This document shows, piece by piece, positions 50,541 through 60,391 of a stretch of 64,000 bases of DNA. The DNA lies in contig NZ_CANLWM010000007.1 of NCBI RefSeq assembly GCF_947494875.1, positions 62,001-126,000 on the forward strand, read 5' to 3'. The notes below the pieces were generated by a model. That model did no database searches, was not told the origin of the DNA, and saw only the letters and a list, made by a program, of their open reading frames with translations. Made by a program: the position numbers and the translations under genes. Positions within the stretch are counted from its first letter, which is position 1. Every line of letters starts with the position of its first letter. The stretch is from an uncultured Williamsia sp. (GTDB lineage: Bacteria > Actinomycetota > Actinomycetes > Mycobacteriales > Mycobacteriaceae).

Positions 50541-50561
50541 GCCAACCCCCTCCCGCGACGA

Positions 50562-50605
50562 GAAACGACTCCCGCGACTGTGATCACAGTCGCGGGAGTC
50601 GTTTC
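50562..50605. terminator. 44-bp perfect palindrome between fum and glycosidase gene
   Basis: From GAAACGACTCCCGCGACTG (50562) to CAGTCGCGGGAGTCGTTTC (ending 50605), the two 22-base arms are exact inverse complements with TGATCA at the centre and no spacer. Flanking CCCGCGAC and GTCGCGGG extend the symmetry. Convergent gene ends on both sides point to a bidirectional terminator. Confidence 0.88.
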
Positions 50606-50634
50606 ATGTCGCGGGTGCGTGGCGCCCGCGGGCG

Positions 50635-51675
50635 TCAGCGCTTGAGCAGGAAGAACGTCGGCTTCAGCTTGTAGTCGAACGTCAGCAGCGACCCGAAACG
50701 CGTCTCGCGGTTGTTCAGCGAGCCGGGATCGTTGGCGGTGTCCCGGATCGTGTAGATGAACGCCGGTCCGGCGAAGGGCATCTGGGCGAACGCCGCCAGC
50801 TGCGACGCGATGATGTCGCGCTGCTGCTCGGGGGTGTTGCCGCCGTTGCGGGGGCCGTTGGTCGGCGCACCGAACTCGGTGAACCAGACCTTCTTTCCGG
50901 CGTCCCCGTTGCGGACCATGAGCCCACGGACTGCCGCGATGTCGCTCCACGCGCCGTTCGGGTTGGCACCGATCCCGCCCGGGAACACGTACGGGTGCAG
51001 GGCGAGTGCGTCGAACGAGCCCTTCGCGCCGAAGCGGTAGAGGTCGTTGACGAACGCCACCGGCGAATCGGATCCCTGCATCGGGCTGAGGCCGGCGGCG
51101 ATCACCGTCGAGTTCGGCTGCACGCGCTTGATCGCGCCGTACGTGGCCTTGAGAAGACGCGAGTACGCCGCCGACTTGTTCGGGATGTTGCCGAAGAAGA
51201 TCGGCAGGTTCGGCTCGTTCCAGATCTCCCAGTTGTTCACCTGGCCGCCGTAGCGCTGGACGGCACGCTGGGCGAACGTCGCGAAGTCGTTCACGTTCGC
51301 CGGCGGGGCGGTCCGCAGGAGACCCCCACCCTGCAGGACCGGCGTGTAGGCGATGAGCGCCAACACCTTCAGACCACGCGCCCGGGCCGCGTTGATGACC
51401 CGGTCGGAGGTGCTCCAGTTGTAGACCCCCGGGCCCGTCTCGATCTGGCTGCGGTCGATGCCGAGGCGGATCCAGCCCGCGCTGGTCTGCCTTACCGTGT
51501 CGAGCGTCCGGTCGAGATCGGCCTGCGAGTACTGCAGGAACTCGGCACCGGTCGCGAACCCGTACCCCGCGGCGGGGGCGACCGGGGCGGCGTTCGCCGG
51601 TGTGGCGAGGCCGAGCACGAGCGCGACCGCCGCGACGGCACTGAGTACGGCGGCGCGCAGGGAGGGTCTGTTCAT
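50635..51675 (-). CDS. secreted glycoside hydrolase (cellulase-like fold)
   Basis: A 346-aa protein with a Sec signal peptide (cleavage near ANAAP), then a TIM-barrel: WIRLGIDRSQIETGPGVYNW, WEIWNEPNLPIF with the acid/base Glu154, DALALHPYVFPGG, and WFTEFGAPTNG with the nucleophile Glu267. This is clan GH-A (GH5/GH39-like). Substrate not readable; an actinobacterial cell-wall arabinan, galactan or storage glycan is possible. A GTG at 51681 is an alternative start. Confidence 0.85.
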   Translation of the reverse strand: MNRPSLRAAVLSAVAAVALVLGLATPANAAPVAPAAGYGFATGAEFLQYSQADLDRTLDTVRQTSAGWIRLGIDRSQIETGPGVYNWSTSDRVINAARARGLKVLALIAYTPVLQGGGLLRTAPPANVNDFATFAQRAVQRYGGQVNNWEIWNEPNLPIFFGNIPNKSAAYSRLLKATYGAIKRVQPNSTVIAAGLSPMQGSDSPVAFVNDLYRFGAKGSFDALALHPYVFPGGIGANPNGAWSDIAAVRGLMVRNGDAGKKVWFTEFGAPTNGPRNGGNTPEQQRDIIASQLAAFAQMPFAGPAFIYTIRDTANDPGSLNNRETRFGSLLTFDYKLKPTFFLLKR

Positions 51676-51748
51676 GCGCACATTGTTACATCGCCGATAT
51701 CGAAGTGACGCATCGAGAACGCTGATTCACAGGTTCCGCGATCCGCGG

Positions 51749-52450
51749 TCACGCCTGCTGCGACGCCAACCCGATCCGGATGACCGGATCGCGCCCGGGA
51801 TCCAGCCACTGCAGGACCCGCACCATCGTCGCCTTGTCGACCGCGACGCAACCCTGCGTGGGGTTCCCGTCCGTCACGTGCAGGAAGATCCCCGACGCGT
51901 AGCCGGGCCGCCGCTGCGGGTTGTGGGCGATGTTGACCGCGTAGTCGTACACCGGCCCGCTGTCGTAGAGGTTCTCGCTGTCGCCACCGGGGCTCGCGAC
52001 CTGACGGACGTGGGTGTTGTAGGTGGGCGAGTTGGGGTTCTCGTCCCACCAGTCCTGCTTGTCGGCCTGGAAGTACGGCAGTTTCGTGCCCGGGTTGGCC
52101 TGGCGACCGAAGGCCTGGTCGAACGCGAAGGTCCCCTCGGGTGTGCGCGGCACGTCGTCGCGCGGCGCACCGATGCCCTGCGACCCGACGAACGCCTTCA
52201 CCGGCCCGATGACGGGCTTCCACGCTCCGTCGACCTTGTCGAACGCCGTCAGCGTTCCCGTCGTGTCCGAGCGGGAGTTCACCGTCACGGTGACCATCTG
52301 CGTGGTCGTCGGGAAGTCCGCGGGTCCGGCGACGGTGTCACCGGGAGCAGCCGACGCCGGCGCGGCGGCCAACGTCATCCCCACGGCGACCGCCACGGCC
52401 GGTACCGACACCATCGCGACCGCAGACCTCAGTCGCCTCATCAACCACAT
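51749..52450 (-). CDS. secreted L,D-transpeptidase-like protein (YkuD fold)
   Basis: A 233-aa exported protein. Signal peptide (residues 4-33, ending ASAAPG), then a YkuD-type domain: TPEGTFAFDQAFGRQANPGT, and catalytic LHVTDGNPTQGCVAVDK with Cys201 and its His seven to ten residues before. These enzymes form 3-3 peptidoglycan cross-links or attach proteins. The domain lacks an adjacent Ig-like or LysM part. ATG 52450 has GAGAGA upstream; ATG 52441 is an alternative. Encoded upstream of the glycosidase with 73 bp between. Confidence 0.82.
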   Translation of the reverse strand: MWLMRRLRSAVAMVSVPAVAVAVGMTLAAAPASAAPGDTVAGPADFPTTTQMVTVTVNSRSDTTGTLTAFDKVDGAWKPVIGPVKAFVGSQGIGAPRDDVPRTPEGTFAFDQAFGRQANPGTKLPYFQADKQDWWDENPNSPTYNTHVRQVASPGGDSENLYDSGPVYDYAVNIAHNPQRRPGYASGIFLHVTDGNPTQGCVAVDKATMVRVLQWLDPGRDPVIRIGLASQQA

Positions 52451-52585
52451 ACGTCTCTCAAGCACCAGAGAAGTATGCGAGCGGACACCCCCTCAGGCGA
52501 TATCCGTCCGGTCACAAGCAGGACGCCGATTCGTCACCACCGGCGTGTCGCGCCGACACGCGGTCACGCCGGTGGGTGACGCGTG

Positions 52586-53884
52586 TCACGCCCCGGGAGC
52601 GAACTCCTCGAGCATCTCCGTGACCAGCGCGGCGATCGGCGACCGCTCGCTGCGGGTGAGGGTGATGTGCGCGAAGAGCGGATGACCCTTGAGCTTCTCG
52701 ATCACCGCGGCGACGCCGTCGTGCCGTCCGACGCGGAGGTTGTCGCGCTGGGCGACGTCGTGGGTGAGCACGACGCGCGACCCGGCGCCGAGGCGGGAGA
52801 GCACCGTCAGCAGCACGTTGCGCTCCAACGACTGGGCCTCGTCGACGATGACGAAGGAGTCGTGCAGCGACCGCCCGCGGATGTGCGTGAGCGGCAGCAC
52901 CTCGAGCATCCCGCGCGAGAGGACCTCCTCGATCACCTCGGTGGACGCGAGGCCCTCGAGGGTGTCGAACACGGCCTGCGCCCAGGGGCCCATCTTGTCG
53001 GCCTCGCTGCCGGGCAGGTAGCCCAGTTGCTGCCCGCCGACGGCGTACAGCGGCCGGAACACGACGACCTTGCGGTGGGTGCGGCGCTCCAGGACGGCCT
53101 CGAGTCCGGCACACAGCGCGAGTGCCGACTTGCCGGTGCCGGCCTTGCCGCCCAGCGACACGATGCCGACGGACTCGTCGAGCAGGAGGTCGAGCGCCAC
53201 GCGCTGCTCGGCGGAGCGACCCCGGAGGCCGAACGCCTCCCGCTCCCCGCGGACCAGTTGCACCCGCTTCTCCGGGGTGACACGTCCGAGTGCACTCGAC
53301 GACCCGCCGAGCAGGCGGACACCGGTGTGGCAGGGCAGTTCTCGGGCATCGTCGATGTCGACGACCCCCTCGGAGAACAACGCGTCGATGCTGGAGCCGG
53401 CGACGTCGAGCTCGGTCATCCCGGACCATCCGGAGACGACGACGTCCTGGGCGCGGTACTCGTCGGCGGCGAGTCCGACCGCACCGGCCTTGACGCGCAA
53501 CGGGATGTCCTTGGACACCAACGTCACGTCCTTGCCCTCGGCGCGAAGGTTCAACGCGCAGGCCAGGATCCGCGAGTCGTTGGTCTCGGTCCGGAATCCG
53601 GCGGGCAGCACGCGGGGGTCGGTGTGGTTGAGCTCCACCTGCAGGGTGCCGCCCTCGGTGCCGATCGGTACCGGCAGATCGAGGCGGCCGTGTTCCAGAC
53701 GGAGGTCGTCGAGCATGCGCAACGACTCCCGGGCGAACCAGCCCAGTTCGTGATGGTGTCGTTTGCCCTCGAGTTCCCCGATCACGACCAGCGGGAGGAC
53801 CACGCTGTGCTCCGCGAAGCGCGACACCGCCCAGGGGTCGGACAGCAGCACGGAGGTGTCAAGGACGTAGGTGCGAGTGGTCAC
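52586..53884 (-). CDS. phoH2: PhoH2-type PIN-PhoH ATPase
   Basis: A 432-aa toxin-like helicase/RNase. N-terminal PIN nuclease ([18 protein letters not shown], with later acidic residues in [14 protein letters not shown]), C-terminal PhoH ATPase with Walker [21 protein letters not shown] and Walker [14 protein letters not shown]. PhoH2 unwinds and cleaves RNA in mycobacteria. GTG start has AGGAG 6 bases before. Equivalent to Rv1095. Confidence 0.95.
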   Translation of the reverse strand: MTTRTYVLDTSVLLSDPWAVSRFAEHSVVLPLVVIGELEGKRHHHELGWFARESLRMLDDLRLEHGRLDLPVPIGTEGGTLQVELNHTDPRVLPAGFRTETNDSRILACALNLRAEGKDVTLVSKDIPLRVKAGAVGLAADEYRAQDVVVSGWSGMTELDVAGSSIDALFSEGVVDIDDARELPCHTGVRLLGGSSSALGRVTPEKRVQLVRGEREAFGLRGRSAEQRVALDLLLDESVGIVSLGGKAGTGKSALALCAGLEAVLERRTHRKVVVFRPLYAVGGQQLGYLPGSEADKMGPWAQAVFDTLEGLASTEVIEEVLSRGMLEVLPLTHIRGRSLHDSFVIVDEAQSLERNVLLTVLSRLGAGSRVVLTHDVAQRDNLRVGRHDGVAAVIEKLKGHPLFAHITLTRSERSPIAALVTEMLEEFAPGA

Positions 53885-54211
53885 GAGGGCTCCTCATGTC
53901 GACGCGGCGCCCGCGTTGACGGATGTCGACACCGACCGGCCGGTCCTCGGGACCGGGGCCGGTCCGCCTCGCGCTGGGTGACCAGCTCACGAATAGAACC
54001 TCCCGGACGAACCGCTTCCCCACGGCCCGTCAGACGTCAACGTACGCCCGCCGACGCGCCCGCCACGCGATCCGCGCACCGCGTGTTCGTGAACAACAGG
54101 TAACCGGGGGCGACGGCCGGGAGACGCCTGTGGTGACCCGTCACCGGATGGTCACCGCGGGGTCGTCGGCGCTCGACCTCGCCGTCGATCACGGCTGGTC
54201 GGCTGGGTGCC
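53885..54211. other. 327-bp intergenic region between phoH2 and phoD
   Basis: No gene recognised. Contains GGTGAC-CC-GTCACC at 54132-54145 followed by a third GTCACC at 54151, and GTTCGTGAAC (54084-54093), a 10-bp palindrome. These could be operator sites for the PhoD gene, for instance for phosphate control, but no PHO box consensus was proved. Confidence 0.4.
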
Positions 54212-55837
54212 ATGACGCACGCAGACGCCCCGATCGTGACCGTCGGCCCGGACAAGACACTGCGCACAGGGCTGTCCCGTCGGCGGTTCCTCACGTGGAC
54301 CGGCGTCGCCGGCGCGCTCGCCGTGACCCCCGGCCTGTTCGCCGACTCCTTCTCCGCCGCGGCACCGGCGTCGCCGGGCGACCATCTGTTCACCCTCGGC
54401 GTCGCCTCGGGTGACCCACTCCCCGACGGCGTCGTGCTCTGGACCCGGCTGGCATCGGCACCGCTGGCCCGCGGCGCCGGGATGGGCGTGGTGCCCGTCC
54501 GCGTCGACTGGCAGGTGGCGACCGACGAGGCCATGTCCCGGGTGGTCCGCTCCGGCAGCGAGATCGCCACCGCGGCCGACGGTTTCAGTGTCCACGCCGA
54601 CGTCCGGGGACTGCGAACCGACAGCGAGTACTTCTTCCGGTTCCGCGCGAACGGCCAGCTCTCCGACGTCGGTCGCACCCGGACCGCACCTCGACCCGGC
54701 GCCCCGCTGGCCGGACTCACATTCGCCTGGGCCTCCTGCCAGTCGTGGTCGGATGGGTACTTCCCCGCCTACGCCGACATGGCCTCCGCCGCACCTGATG
54801 TCGTGTTCTTCCTCGGCGACTACGTGTACGAGAAGAGCGTCGGCGCAACCGGTGGTCGGCGCAACACCGCCGCACTGCCGGCCTCGGCGCTGACCGAGAT
54901 GACGACACTGGACGACTACCGGGAGCGCTATGCGCTCTACAAGCTCGACCCACAACTGCAGGCGGCGCACCGGACCAGCCCGTTCATCACCGTCTTCGAC
55001 GACCACGAGGTCGAGAACAACTGGGCGGGGGCGATCTCCGAGGACGACGCCCCGATCCCGCAGTTCCTGGCGCGGCGGGCGCAGGCGTTCAAGGCGTGGT
55101 GGGAGAACACCCCGGTCCGTGCCACGCAGCGACCGCGCGGCGCGGACGTGCAGGCGTTCCGACGATTCGACTACGGCGACCTCGTGCGGTTCAGCGTGCT
55201 CGACACCCGGCAATACCGCAGCGATCAGGTCAACGGTGACACGGACTCCCCGCAGGACGCGCAGACCGCCGACCCGCGACGCACCATCACGGGTGCCCGC
55301 CAGGAACGATGGATTCTCGACGGATTCGCGTCGAGCCGTCAGCGGTGGAACGTGCTGGCGCACCAGACGACGATCGCCGACCTGGCGCGGGAGAAGAACG
55401 GGGCCCGCGCGGTGAGCATGGACGGGTGGAGCGGCTACGAGGCATCGCGCGCACGCATCCTCGACGGCGCACGCGAGCGCGGCACCCGCAACCTGGTGTC
55501 CATCGTCGGCGACATCCACCGCAACGTCGTGTCCGACCTGCGGTCGACCTACACGCGCGAATCCCCCACCGTCGGCGTCGAACTGGCGGGGACGTCGATC
55601 GCGTCGGGTAAGGACGGGGCCGACAGTGACAGCAGCGACCAGCAGCTCAAGGCGGCGTCACCGCACGTGCGGTTCGGCAACGCCCAGCGCGGCTACGTGC
55701 TCAACCGGGTGTCCCCCGACCGGTGGGAGGCGGAGTTCCGTGTCGCCGACTCCATCGCATCACCGTCCGAGAGGCTGCATCGACGCGCACTGGTGACCAT
55801 CCCCGACGGGCGGCCGCAGGTGGACGTGCAGGCGTGA
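54212..55837 (+). CDS. phoD: alkaline phosphatase D family protein (PhoD), Tat-exported
   Basis: A 541-aa secreted metallophosphatase. Tat signal LSRRRFLTWTG near residue 22. PhoD core: FTLGVASGDPLPDGVVLWTR, FLGDYVYEK (metal ligand Asp), FDDHEVENNW, SVLDTRQYRS, SIVGDIHRNVVSDL with the C-terminal metal Asp-x-His. It releases phosphate from monoesters or diesters outside the cell using Fe/Ca. No gene partner adjacent. Stops 1 bp before the convergent desaturase gene. Confidence 0.93.
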   Translation: MTHADAPIVTVGPDKTLRTGLSRRRFLTWTGVAGALAVTPGLFADSFSAAAPASPGDHLFTLGVASGDPLPDGVVLWTRLASAPLARGAGMGVVPVRVDWQVATDEAMSRVVRSGSEIATAADGFSVHADVRGLRTDSEYFFRFRANGQLSDVGRTRTAPRPGAPLAGLTFAWASCQSWSDGYFPAYADMASAAPDVVFFLGDYVYEKSVGATGGRRNTAALPASALTEMTTLDDYRERYALYKLDPQLQAAHRTSPFITVFDDHEVENNWAGAISEDDAPIPQFLARRAQAFKAWWENTPVRATQRPRGADVQAFRRFDYGDLVRFSVLDTRQYRSDQVNGDTDSPQDAQTADPRRTITGARQERWILDGFASSRQRWNVLAHQTTIADLAREKNGARAVSMDGWSGYEASRARILDGARERGTRNLVSIVGDIHRNVVSDLRSTYTRESPTVGVELAGTSIASGKDGADSDSSDQQLKAASPHVRFGNAQRGYVLNRVSPDRWEAEFRVADSIASPSERLHRRALVTIPDGRPQVDVQA

Positions 55838-55838
55838 A

Positions 55839-56705
55839 TCAGGCCTCGGTGCGCGCGAGGATCTTCTGGCGAGCCGCCTCGGCGTCGGCGCCGAGCCCGT
55901 CGAGCGTCCGCAGGCCCAGACCGTCGACGAGCGCCGTCGCCGCCGTGCGGAATGCCTCCGCCCCCGTGTAGCTCTCGGGGATGAGGTGGATCTTGTCGGC
56001 GAGGTCCGCGATGTCGCTGCCGATGGGCCGGTTCAGCGCGAAGGCCTCCTCGACGGCGATGACGGTGGCGTCCGGCTGCGCGGTCAGGGCGGCGTTGAGG
56101 AAGTTCGTGAACGTCGACGCCTGCACGGCGTCGTCGGTGGCGACGTTGCGCAGGATGCCCGAGAGGCTCTCGGACTCGACGTCCTCGGCCAACCGCGAGG
56201 CGAACCAGGTGCTCAGGTTCTCGTGCACCGCCATCACCGCGAGGCAGGCCGCCGGCGACAGCGACCGCGACTTCTCGTTCTGCTCGTACCCGTGCGTGAC
56301 ATGCGACAGCCGCAGCGCCTCGAGCCACTCGGGATCGACGGCGCGGGTGACGATGAGGTGGTCGCGCAGCGCGATCGAGTGACGGTTGTCCTCGGCTGTC
56401 CAGCGACCGACCAGTGCGCGCCACTCCGAGAAGGGCGGGAAGTTCACACCGAGGATGCGGTGGAACGACGGCAGGTTGTCCTTGGTGAGCACCAGGGCGA
56501 GCACCGCGACACCGGTGGCCTCGGGAACCGTCGAGTCCGACTCCTCCCAGTCGCTGCCGCCGAGGAACGCGTAGTTGCGGCCGTCGTCCCACGGGACGAG
56601 GTCATGCGGGTTCCAGGTGATGGCGGCGCGCTCGTGCTCCTCGGTGAGCTCGGGCAGCGCCTTCTCGAGCACCAGGATCAGGTCGTCGTCAGCGTTGTCC
56701 GTCAC
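55839..56705 (-). CDS. desA2: acyl-ACP desaturase-like protein (DesA2-like)
   Basis: A 288-aa soluble desaturase-fold protein: WNPHDLVPWDDGRNYAFLGG, RWTAEDNRHSIALRDHL (first EExRH diiron motif) and SLSPAACLAVMAVHENLSTW. The second DExRH-type motif expected in the C-terminal half is not seen, so only one half of the diiron site is visible. DesA2 (Rv1094) of M. tuberculosis is similarly divergent. GTG start at 56705. Confidence 0.8.
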   Translation of the reverse strand: MTDNADDDLILVLEKALPELTEEHERAAITWNPHDLVPWDDGRNYAFLGGSDWEESDSTVPEATGVAVLALVLTKDNLPSFHRILGVNFPPFSEWRALVGRWTAEDNRHSIALRDHLIVTRAVDPEWLEALRLSHVTHGYEQNEKSRSLSPAACLAVMAVHENLSTWFASRLAEDVESESLSGILRNVATDDAVQASTFTNFLNAALTAQPDATVIAVEEAFALNRPIGSDIADLADKIHLIPESYTGAEAFRTAATALVDGLGLRTLDGLGADAEAARQKILARTEA

Positions 56706-56811
56706 GAGTGACCAGGATAGGCATCGGAGCGCCGCGACTCGAATCCCCCGGCCGGTTCTTGGGCGAAGTCACGGGCAGAGGGTGACGTCGCTCACCCTCG
56801 GGCTCGGTGGG

Positions 56812-58122
56812 TCAGGCGCGCACCGGGGTGCTGAGCATCCCCCACTCCTCGAGACCCTCGTAGAGCGGGAAGTCGAGGGCCAGCTGCGACACCCGTCCGC
56901 GCAGTGCGGACACGTCGGCGCCGGCCCCACCCGCCAGGGCGGTCGCGATGATGTCGGCGACCTCGGTGAACTGCTCGGCCCCGAACCCGCGCGTGGCCAG
57001 CGCGGGCGTGCCGATGCGCAGTCCCGAGGTGACCATCGGCGGGCGCGGGTCGAACGGGACGGCGTTGCGGTTGACGGTGATGCCGACCTGGTGCAGCAGG
57101 TCCTCGGCCTGCTGACCGTCGAGTTCGCTGTTGCGCAGGTCGACGAGGACCAGGTGCACGTCGGTGCCGCCGGTCAGCACCGACACCCCGGACGAGGCCA
57201 CGTCGGAGCCGGTGAGGCGATCGGCCAGGATGCGGGCACCCTCGAGGGTGCGCTGCTGGCGGGCGACGAACTCGTCGCTCATGGCGATCTTGAACGTCAC
57301 CGCCTTGGCGGCGATGGCGTGCATGAGCGGACCACCCTGCTGACCCGGGAACACCGAGGAGTTGAGCTTCTTGGCCCACTCCTTCTTGGCCAGGATGAGT
57401 CCCGACCGCGGGCCACCGAGGGTCTTGTGGACGGTGGTGGAGACGACGTCGGCGTAGGGAACCGGCGACGGGTGCACGCCGGCCGCGACCAGCCCGGCGA
57501 AGTGCGCCATGTCGACCCAGAGGTGGGCGCCCACCTCGTCGGCGATGGAGCGGAACGCCGCGAAGTCGAGGGTGCGGGGGTACGCCGACCAGCCGGCCAC
57601 GATGACCTTCGGCTTCTCGGCCAGCGCGATCGACCGGACCTCGTCCATGTCGATGCGGTGGTCCTCCTTGCTCACCCCGTACGCGGCGGTCTCGTAGAGC
57701 TTGCCGGAGAAGTTGAGGCGCATGCCGTGCGTCAGGTGACCGCCGTGCGCGAGGTCGAGGCCGAGCAGCTTCTCGCCCGGCTCCATCAGCGTCATGAGGA
57801 CGGCGGCGTTGGCCGACGCTCCCGAATGCGGCTGGACGTTCGCGAACTCGGCGTCGAACAGCTCCTTGGCGCGGTCGCGTGCGATGTCCTCGACGACGTC
57901 GACGTACTCGCAGCCGCCGTAGTACCGCCGACCGGGGTAGCCCTCGGCGTACTTGTTGGTCAGGACGCTGCCCTGAGCCTGCAGCACCGCGCGCGGGACG
58001 AAGTTCTCCGAGGCGATCATCTCGAGGGTGTCGCGCTGGCGGCTCAGTTCGCCGTTCATCGCGGCGGCGACGTCGGGGTCGATCTCGGCCAGCGAGGCGG
58101 TGGTCAGGTCGTCAGCGCTCAT
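56812..58122 (-). CDS. glyA: serine hydroxymethyltransferase
   Basis: A 436-aa PLP enzyme interconverting serine and glycine with tetrahydrofolate. [40 protein letters not shown] and the PLP lysine in [18 protein letters not shown] are diagnostic. ATG 58122. Equivalent to GlyA1 (Rv1093). Confidence 0.97.
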   Translation of the reverse strand: MSADDLTTASLAEIDPDVAAAMNGELSRQRDTLEMIASENFVPRAVLQAQGSVLTNKYAEGYPGRRYYGGCEYVDVVEDIARDRAKELFDAEFANVQPHSGASANAAVLMTLMEPGEKLLGLDLAHGGHLTHGMRLNFSGKLYETAAYGVSKEDHRIDMDEVRSIALAEKPKVIVAGWSAYPRTLDFAAFRSIADEVGAHLWVDMAHFAGLVAAGVHPSPVPYADVVSTTVHKTLGGPRSGLILAKKEWAKKLNSSVFPGQQGGPLMHAIAAKAVTFKIAMSDEFVARQQRTLEGARILADRLTGSDVASSGVSVLTGGTDVHLVLVDLRNSELDGQQAEDLLHQVGITVNRNAVPFDPRPPMVTSGLRIGTPALATRGFGAEQFTEVADIIATALAGGAGADVSALRGRVSQLALDFPLYEGLEEWGMLSTPVRA

Positions 58123-58145
58123 GGGGTCAGTCTATGGCGACTCCG

Positions 58146-59348
58146 TCAGGACGCGAGTTCGGCCCTGAGTGCGGCAGGCGTGAGCGGCTCGTCGAGGAGA
58201 CGACCGAATCGGCGCAGGGCGTCGCCGTGCGGGTCGGCGTCCAGCCACGCACCGAGCAGCCGATACCCCTCGACGTAGGTGCTGATGTACGCGCGCCACA
58301 GCGGCGACGAGAGGAACCGCAGCATCTGGCGGGCTCGAGCCGGCGTGGCGAGCAGCCACCGTTGGAGGAACTCGGCGACGGTGTCGGCGTCGGCACCGCG
58401 GTCGTGCAGCAGCAGCGCTGCGTCCTGTCGGACCGCGAGCAGGCCGCCTGTCGCGCGGGAGATGCGTTCGGCGCGCTCGCCGTCGAAGCGCAGGCCGAGG
58501 TCGGCGTAGATCTCCTGCGCCCATCGGCCCCACCCGTCCCCGACCGCCGCGTGCAGGGCGTGGTCGGCGAGGCCCTCGGCCATGAGGCACTGCGGGGTGT
58601 TCACCAGGAAGATCGTCTGCTCGTCCTGTCCCCCACCGACGAGGATCTGCTCCTTGCGGCAGTGCTCGGTGTGATGACCGGGATAGGCCTCGTGGGCGAT
58701 CAGGTGCGGCAGCGACGACATGTACTGCGTCAGGTCACCGTTGATCGCGACCCGGGAGCGGAAGTCGCCGAGGTAGTAGTTGAAGCCCGACCACGGCTTG
58801 TCGGAGACGACCTCGATCTCGACCGTCTCGGCCTCGGGCAGCGGATACGTCGCCCGCACCCGATCGCGCAGCGCCGAGGTGAACGCGGCGACGCAATCGT
58901 CGAGTCGGTCGGCGGGGATCTCGTCGGAGGCCCGGTGCGCCTGGTAGCGCTCACCGATCGGTCCCGCGCCCGGGAGCAGCGCGTCGAGATCGGCGTGCGC
59001 GGCGCGGTAGACGTCGGGGTCCTCCAGGGCGATGTCGACCTCGAAATAGGCACGGACCTCGTCGACGAAGCCGATCTCCTCGCCCGCGAAGTGGCGGGCC
59101 GAGCACTCCATCGCCCGCAGGTGGGCGTCGACGAAGGCCCTGCGGTCCGCCGGCAGCGACGACCCCTCGACGTCGGTCCGCAGCCCGCGGATGCGGTCAC
59201 GCAGGGTCGCGGGGTCGGGTCGTGGGCCGTTCTCGCTCTCCGCGCGCAGGCGTGGGTCACCGGTGAACGCGTCGACGAATCCCTCTTCGAGGCGGTCGAA
59301 CGCGAGGCCGAGGCGGAGGTACTCGGTGACGAGGGCGTCGCGGGGCAT
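58146..59348 (-). CDS. DUF885-family predicted metallopeptidase-like protein
   Basis: A 400-aa protein with an HExxxGHH-type site (LIAHEAYPGHHTEHCRK) and a helix with MAEGLADHALHAAVGDG, a gluzincin-like arrangement (H-E-x3-H plus distal Glu). DUF885 proteins are thought to be carboxypeptidase-like, but the substrate is unknown. No signal peptide. ATG 59348, divergent from coaA. Confidence 0.82.
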   Translation of the reverse strand: MPRDALVTEYLRLGLAFDRLEEGFVDAFTGDPRLRAESENGPRPDPATLRDRIRGLRTDVEGSSLPADRRAFVDAHLRAMECSARHFAGEEIGFVDEVRAYFEVDIALEDPDVYRAAHADLDALLPGAGPIGERYQAHRASDEIPADRLDDCVAAFTSALRDRVRATYPLPEAETVEIEVVSDKPWSGFNYYLGDFRSRVAINGDLTQYMSSLPHLIAHEAYPGHHTEHCRKEQILVGGGQDEQTIFLVNTPQCLMAEGLADHALHAAVGDGWGRWAQEIYADLGLRFDGERAERISRATGGLLAVRQDAALLLHDRGADADTVAEFLQRWLLATPARARQMLRFLSSPLWRAYISTYVEGYRLLGAWLDADPHGDALRRFGRLLDEPLTPAALRAELAS

Positions 59349-59455
59349 ACGGCGACGGTATCGACCCCCGGGTTTCCCGGCGCGTCGGCATCGGTGACAC
59401 TGGTCGGCATGTCGCGTGACACCCCGACCGGCTGCGGCCTCGTGAACGGGGTCGC

Positions 59456-60388
59456 ATGTCACGCATGACCGAGCCGAGCCCGTACATCGAGCTCGACCGC
59501 CGACAGTGGCGCACGCTGCGCGAGTCGGTACCCCTCGCCATGAACGAGGAGGAGCTCGGCAGCTACCGCGGTCTCGGCGAGCAGATCGACCTGTCGGAGG
59601 TCGCCGACGTCTACCTGCCCCTCTCGCGTCTGATCCACCTCCAGGTCGCCGCCCGTCAGCGACTGTTCGCCGCGACGTCGACGTTCCTCGGCGAACGCAA
59701 CCCCGAGCGGCAGGTGCCGTTCGTGATCGGGGTGGCCGGCAGCGTGGCCGTGGGCAAGTCGACCACTGCTCGCGTCCTGCAGGCGCTGCTGTCGCGGTGG
59801 GACGCGCACCCACGTGTCGACCTGGTCACCACCGACGGCTTCCTCTACCCGACGCGTGAGCTCCGACGTCGAGGGATCATGCACCGCAAGGGTTTTCCCG
59901 AGTCCTACGACCGTCGTGCGCTGCTGCGATTCGTCACCGAGGTCAAGTCGGGATCACGCGACGTCAGCGCGCCGGTGTACTCGCACCTGTCCTACGACAT
60001 CGTCAAAGGTGTTCGGCACCACGTGCAACAGCCCGACATCCTCATCCTCGAGGGCCTCAACGTGCTGCAGACCGGTCCGCGGCTGATGGTGTCGGACCTG
60101 TTCGACTTCTCGGTCTACGTCGACGCCCGCATCGAGGACATCGAGGACTGGTACGTCAAGCGGTTCCTCGCGATGCGCTCGACCGCCTTCGCGAACCCGA
60201 ACTCGCACTTCCACGCCTACGCGTCGCTGAACGACGTCGACGCGACCGAGGCGGCCCGCGACATCTGGCACGGCATCAACCTGCCCAACCTCGTCCAGAA
60301 CATCCTGCCGACCCGTCCGCGGGCGACGCTGGTGCTGCGCAAGGACGCCGACCACTCCATCAACCGGGTGCGGCTCCGCAAGATCTGA
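59456..60388 (+). CDS. coaA: pantothenate kinase, type I
   Basis: A 310-aa P-loop kinase catalysing the first step of CoA synthesis. Start [20 protein letters not shown] agrees with the known mycobacterial N-terminus, so ATG 59456 rather than 59465. Walker [48 protein letters not shown]. Ends 3 bp before the convergent prenyltransferase gene. Equivalent to Rv1092c. Confidence 0.97.
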   Translation: MSRMTEPSPYIELDRRQWRTLRESVPLAMNEEELGSYRGLGEQIDLSEVADVYLPLSRLIHLQVAARQRLFAATSTFLGERNPERQVPFVIGVAGSVAVGKSTTARVLQALLSRWDAHPRVDLVTTDGFLYPTRELRRRGIMHRKGFPESYDRRALLRFVTEVKSGSRDVSAPVYSHLSYDIVKGVRHHVQQPDILILEGLNVLQTGPRLMVSDLFDFSVYVDARIEDIEDWYVKRFLAMRSTAFANPNSHFHAYASLNDVDATEAARDIWHGINLPNLVQNILPTRPRATLVLRKDADHSINRVRLRKI

Positions 60389-60391
60389 GGG

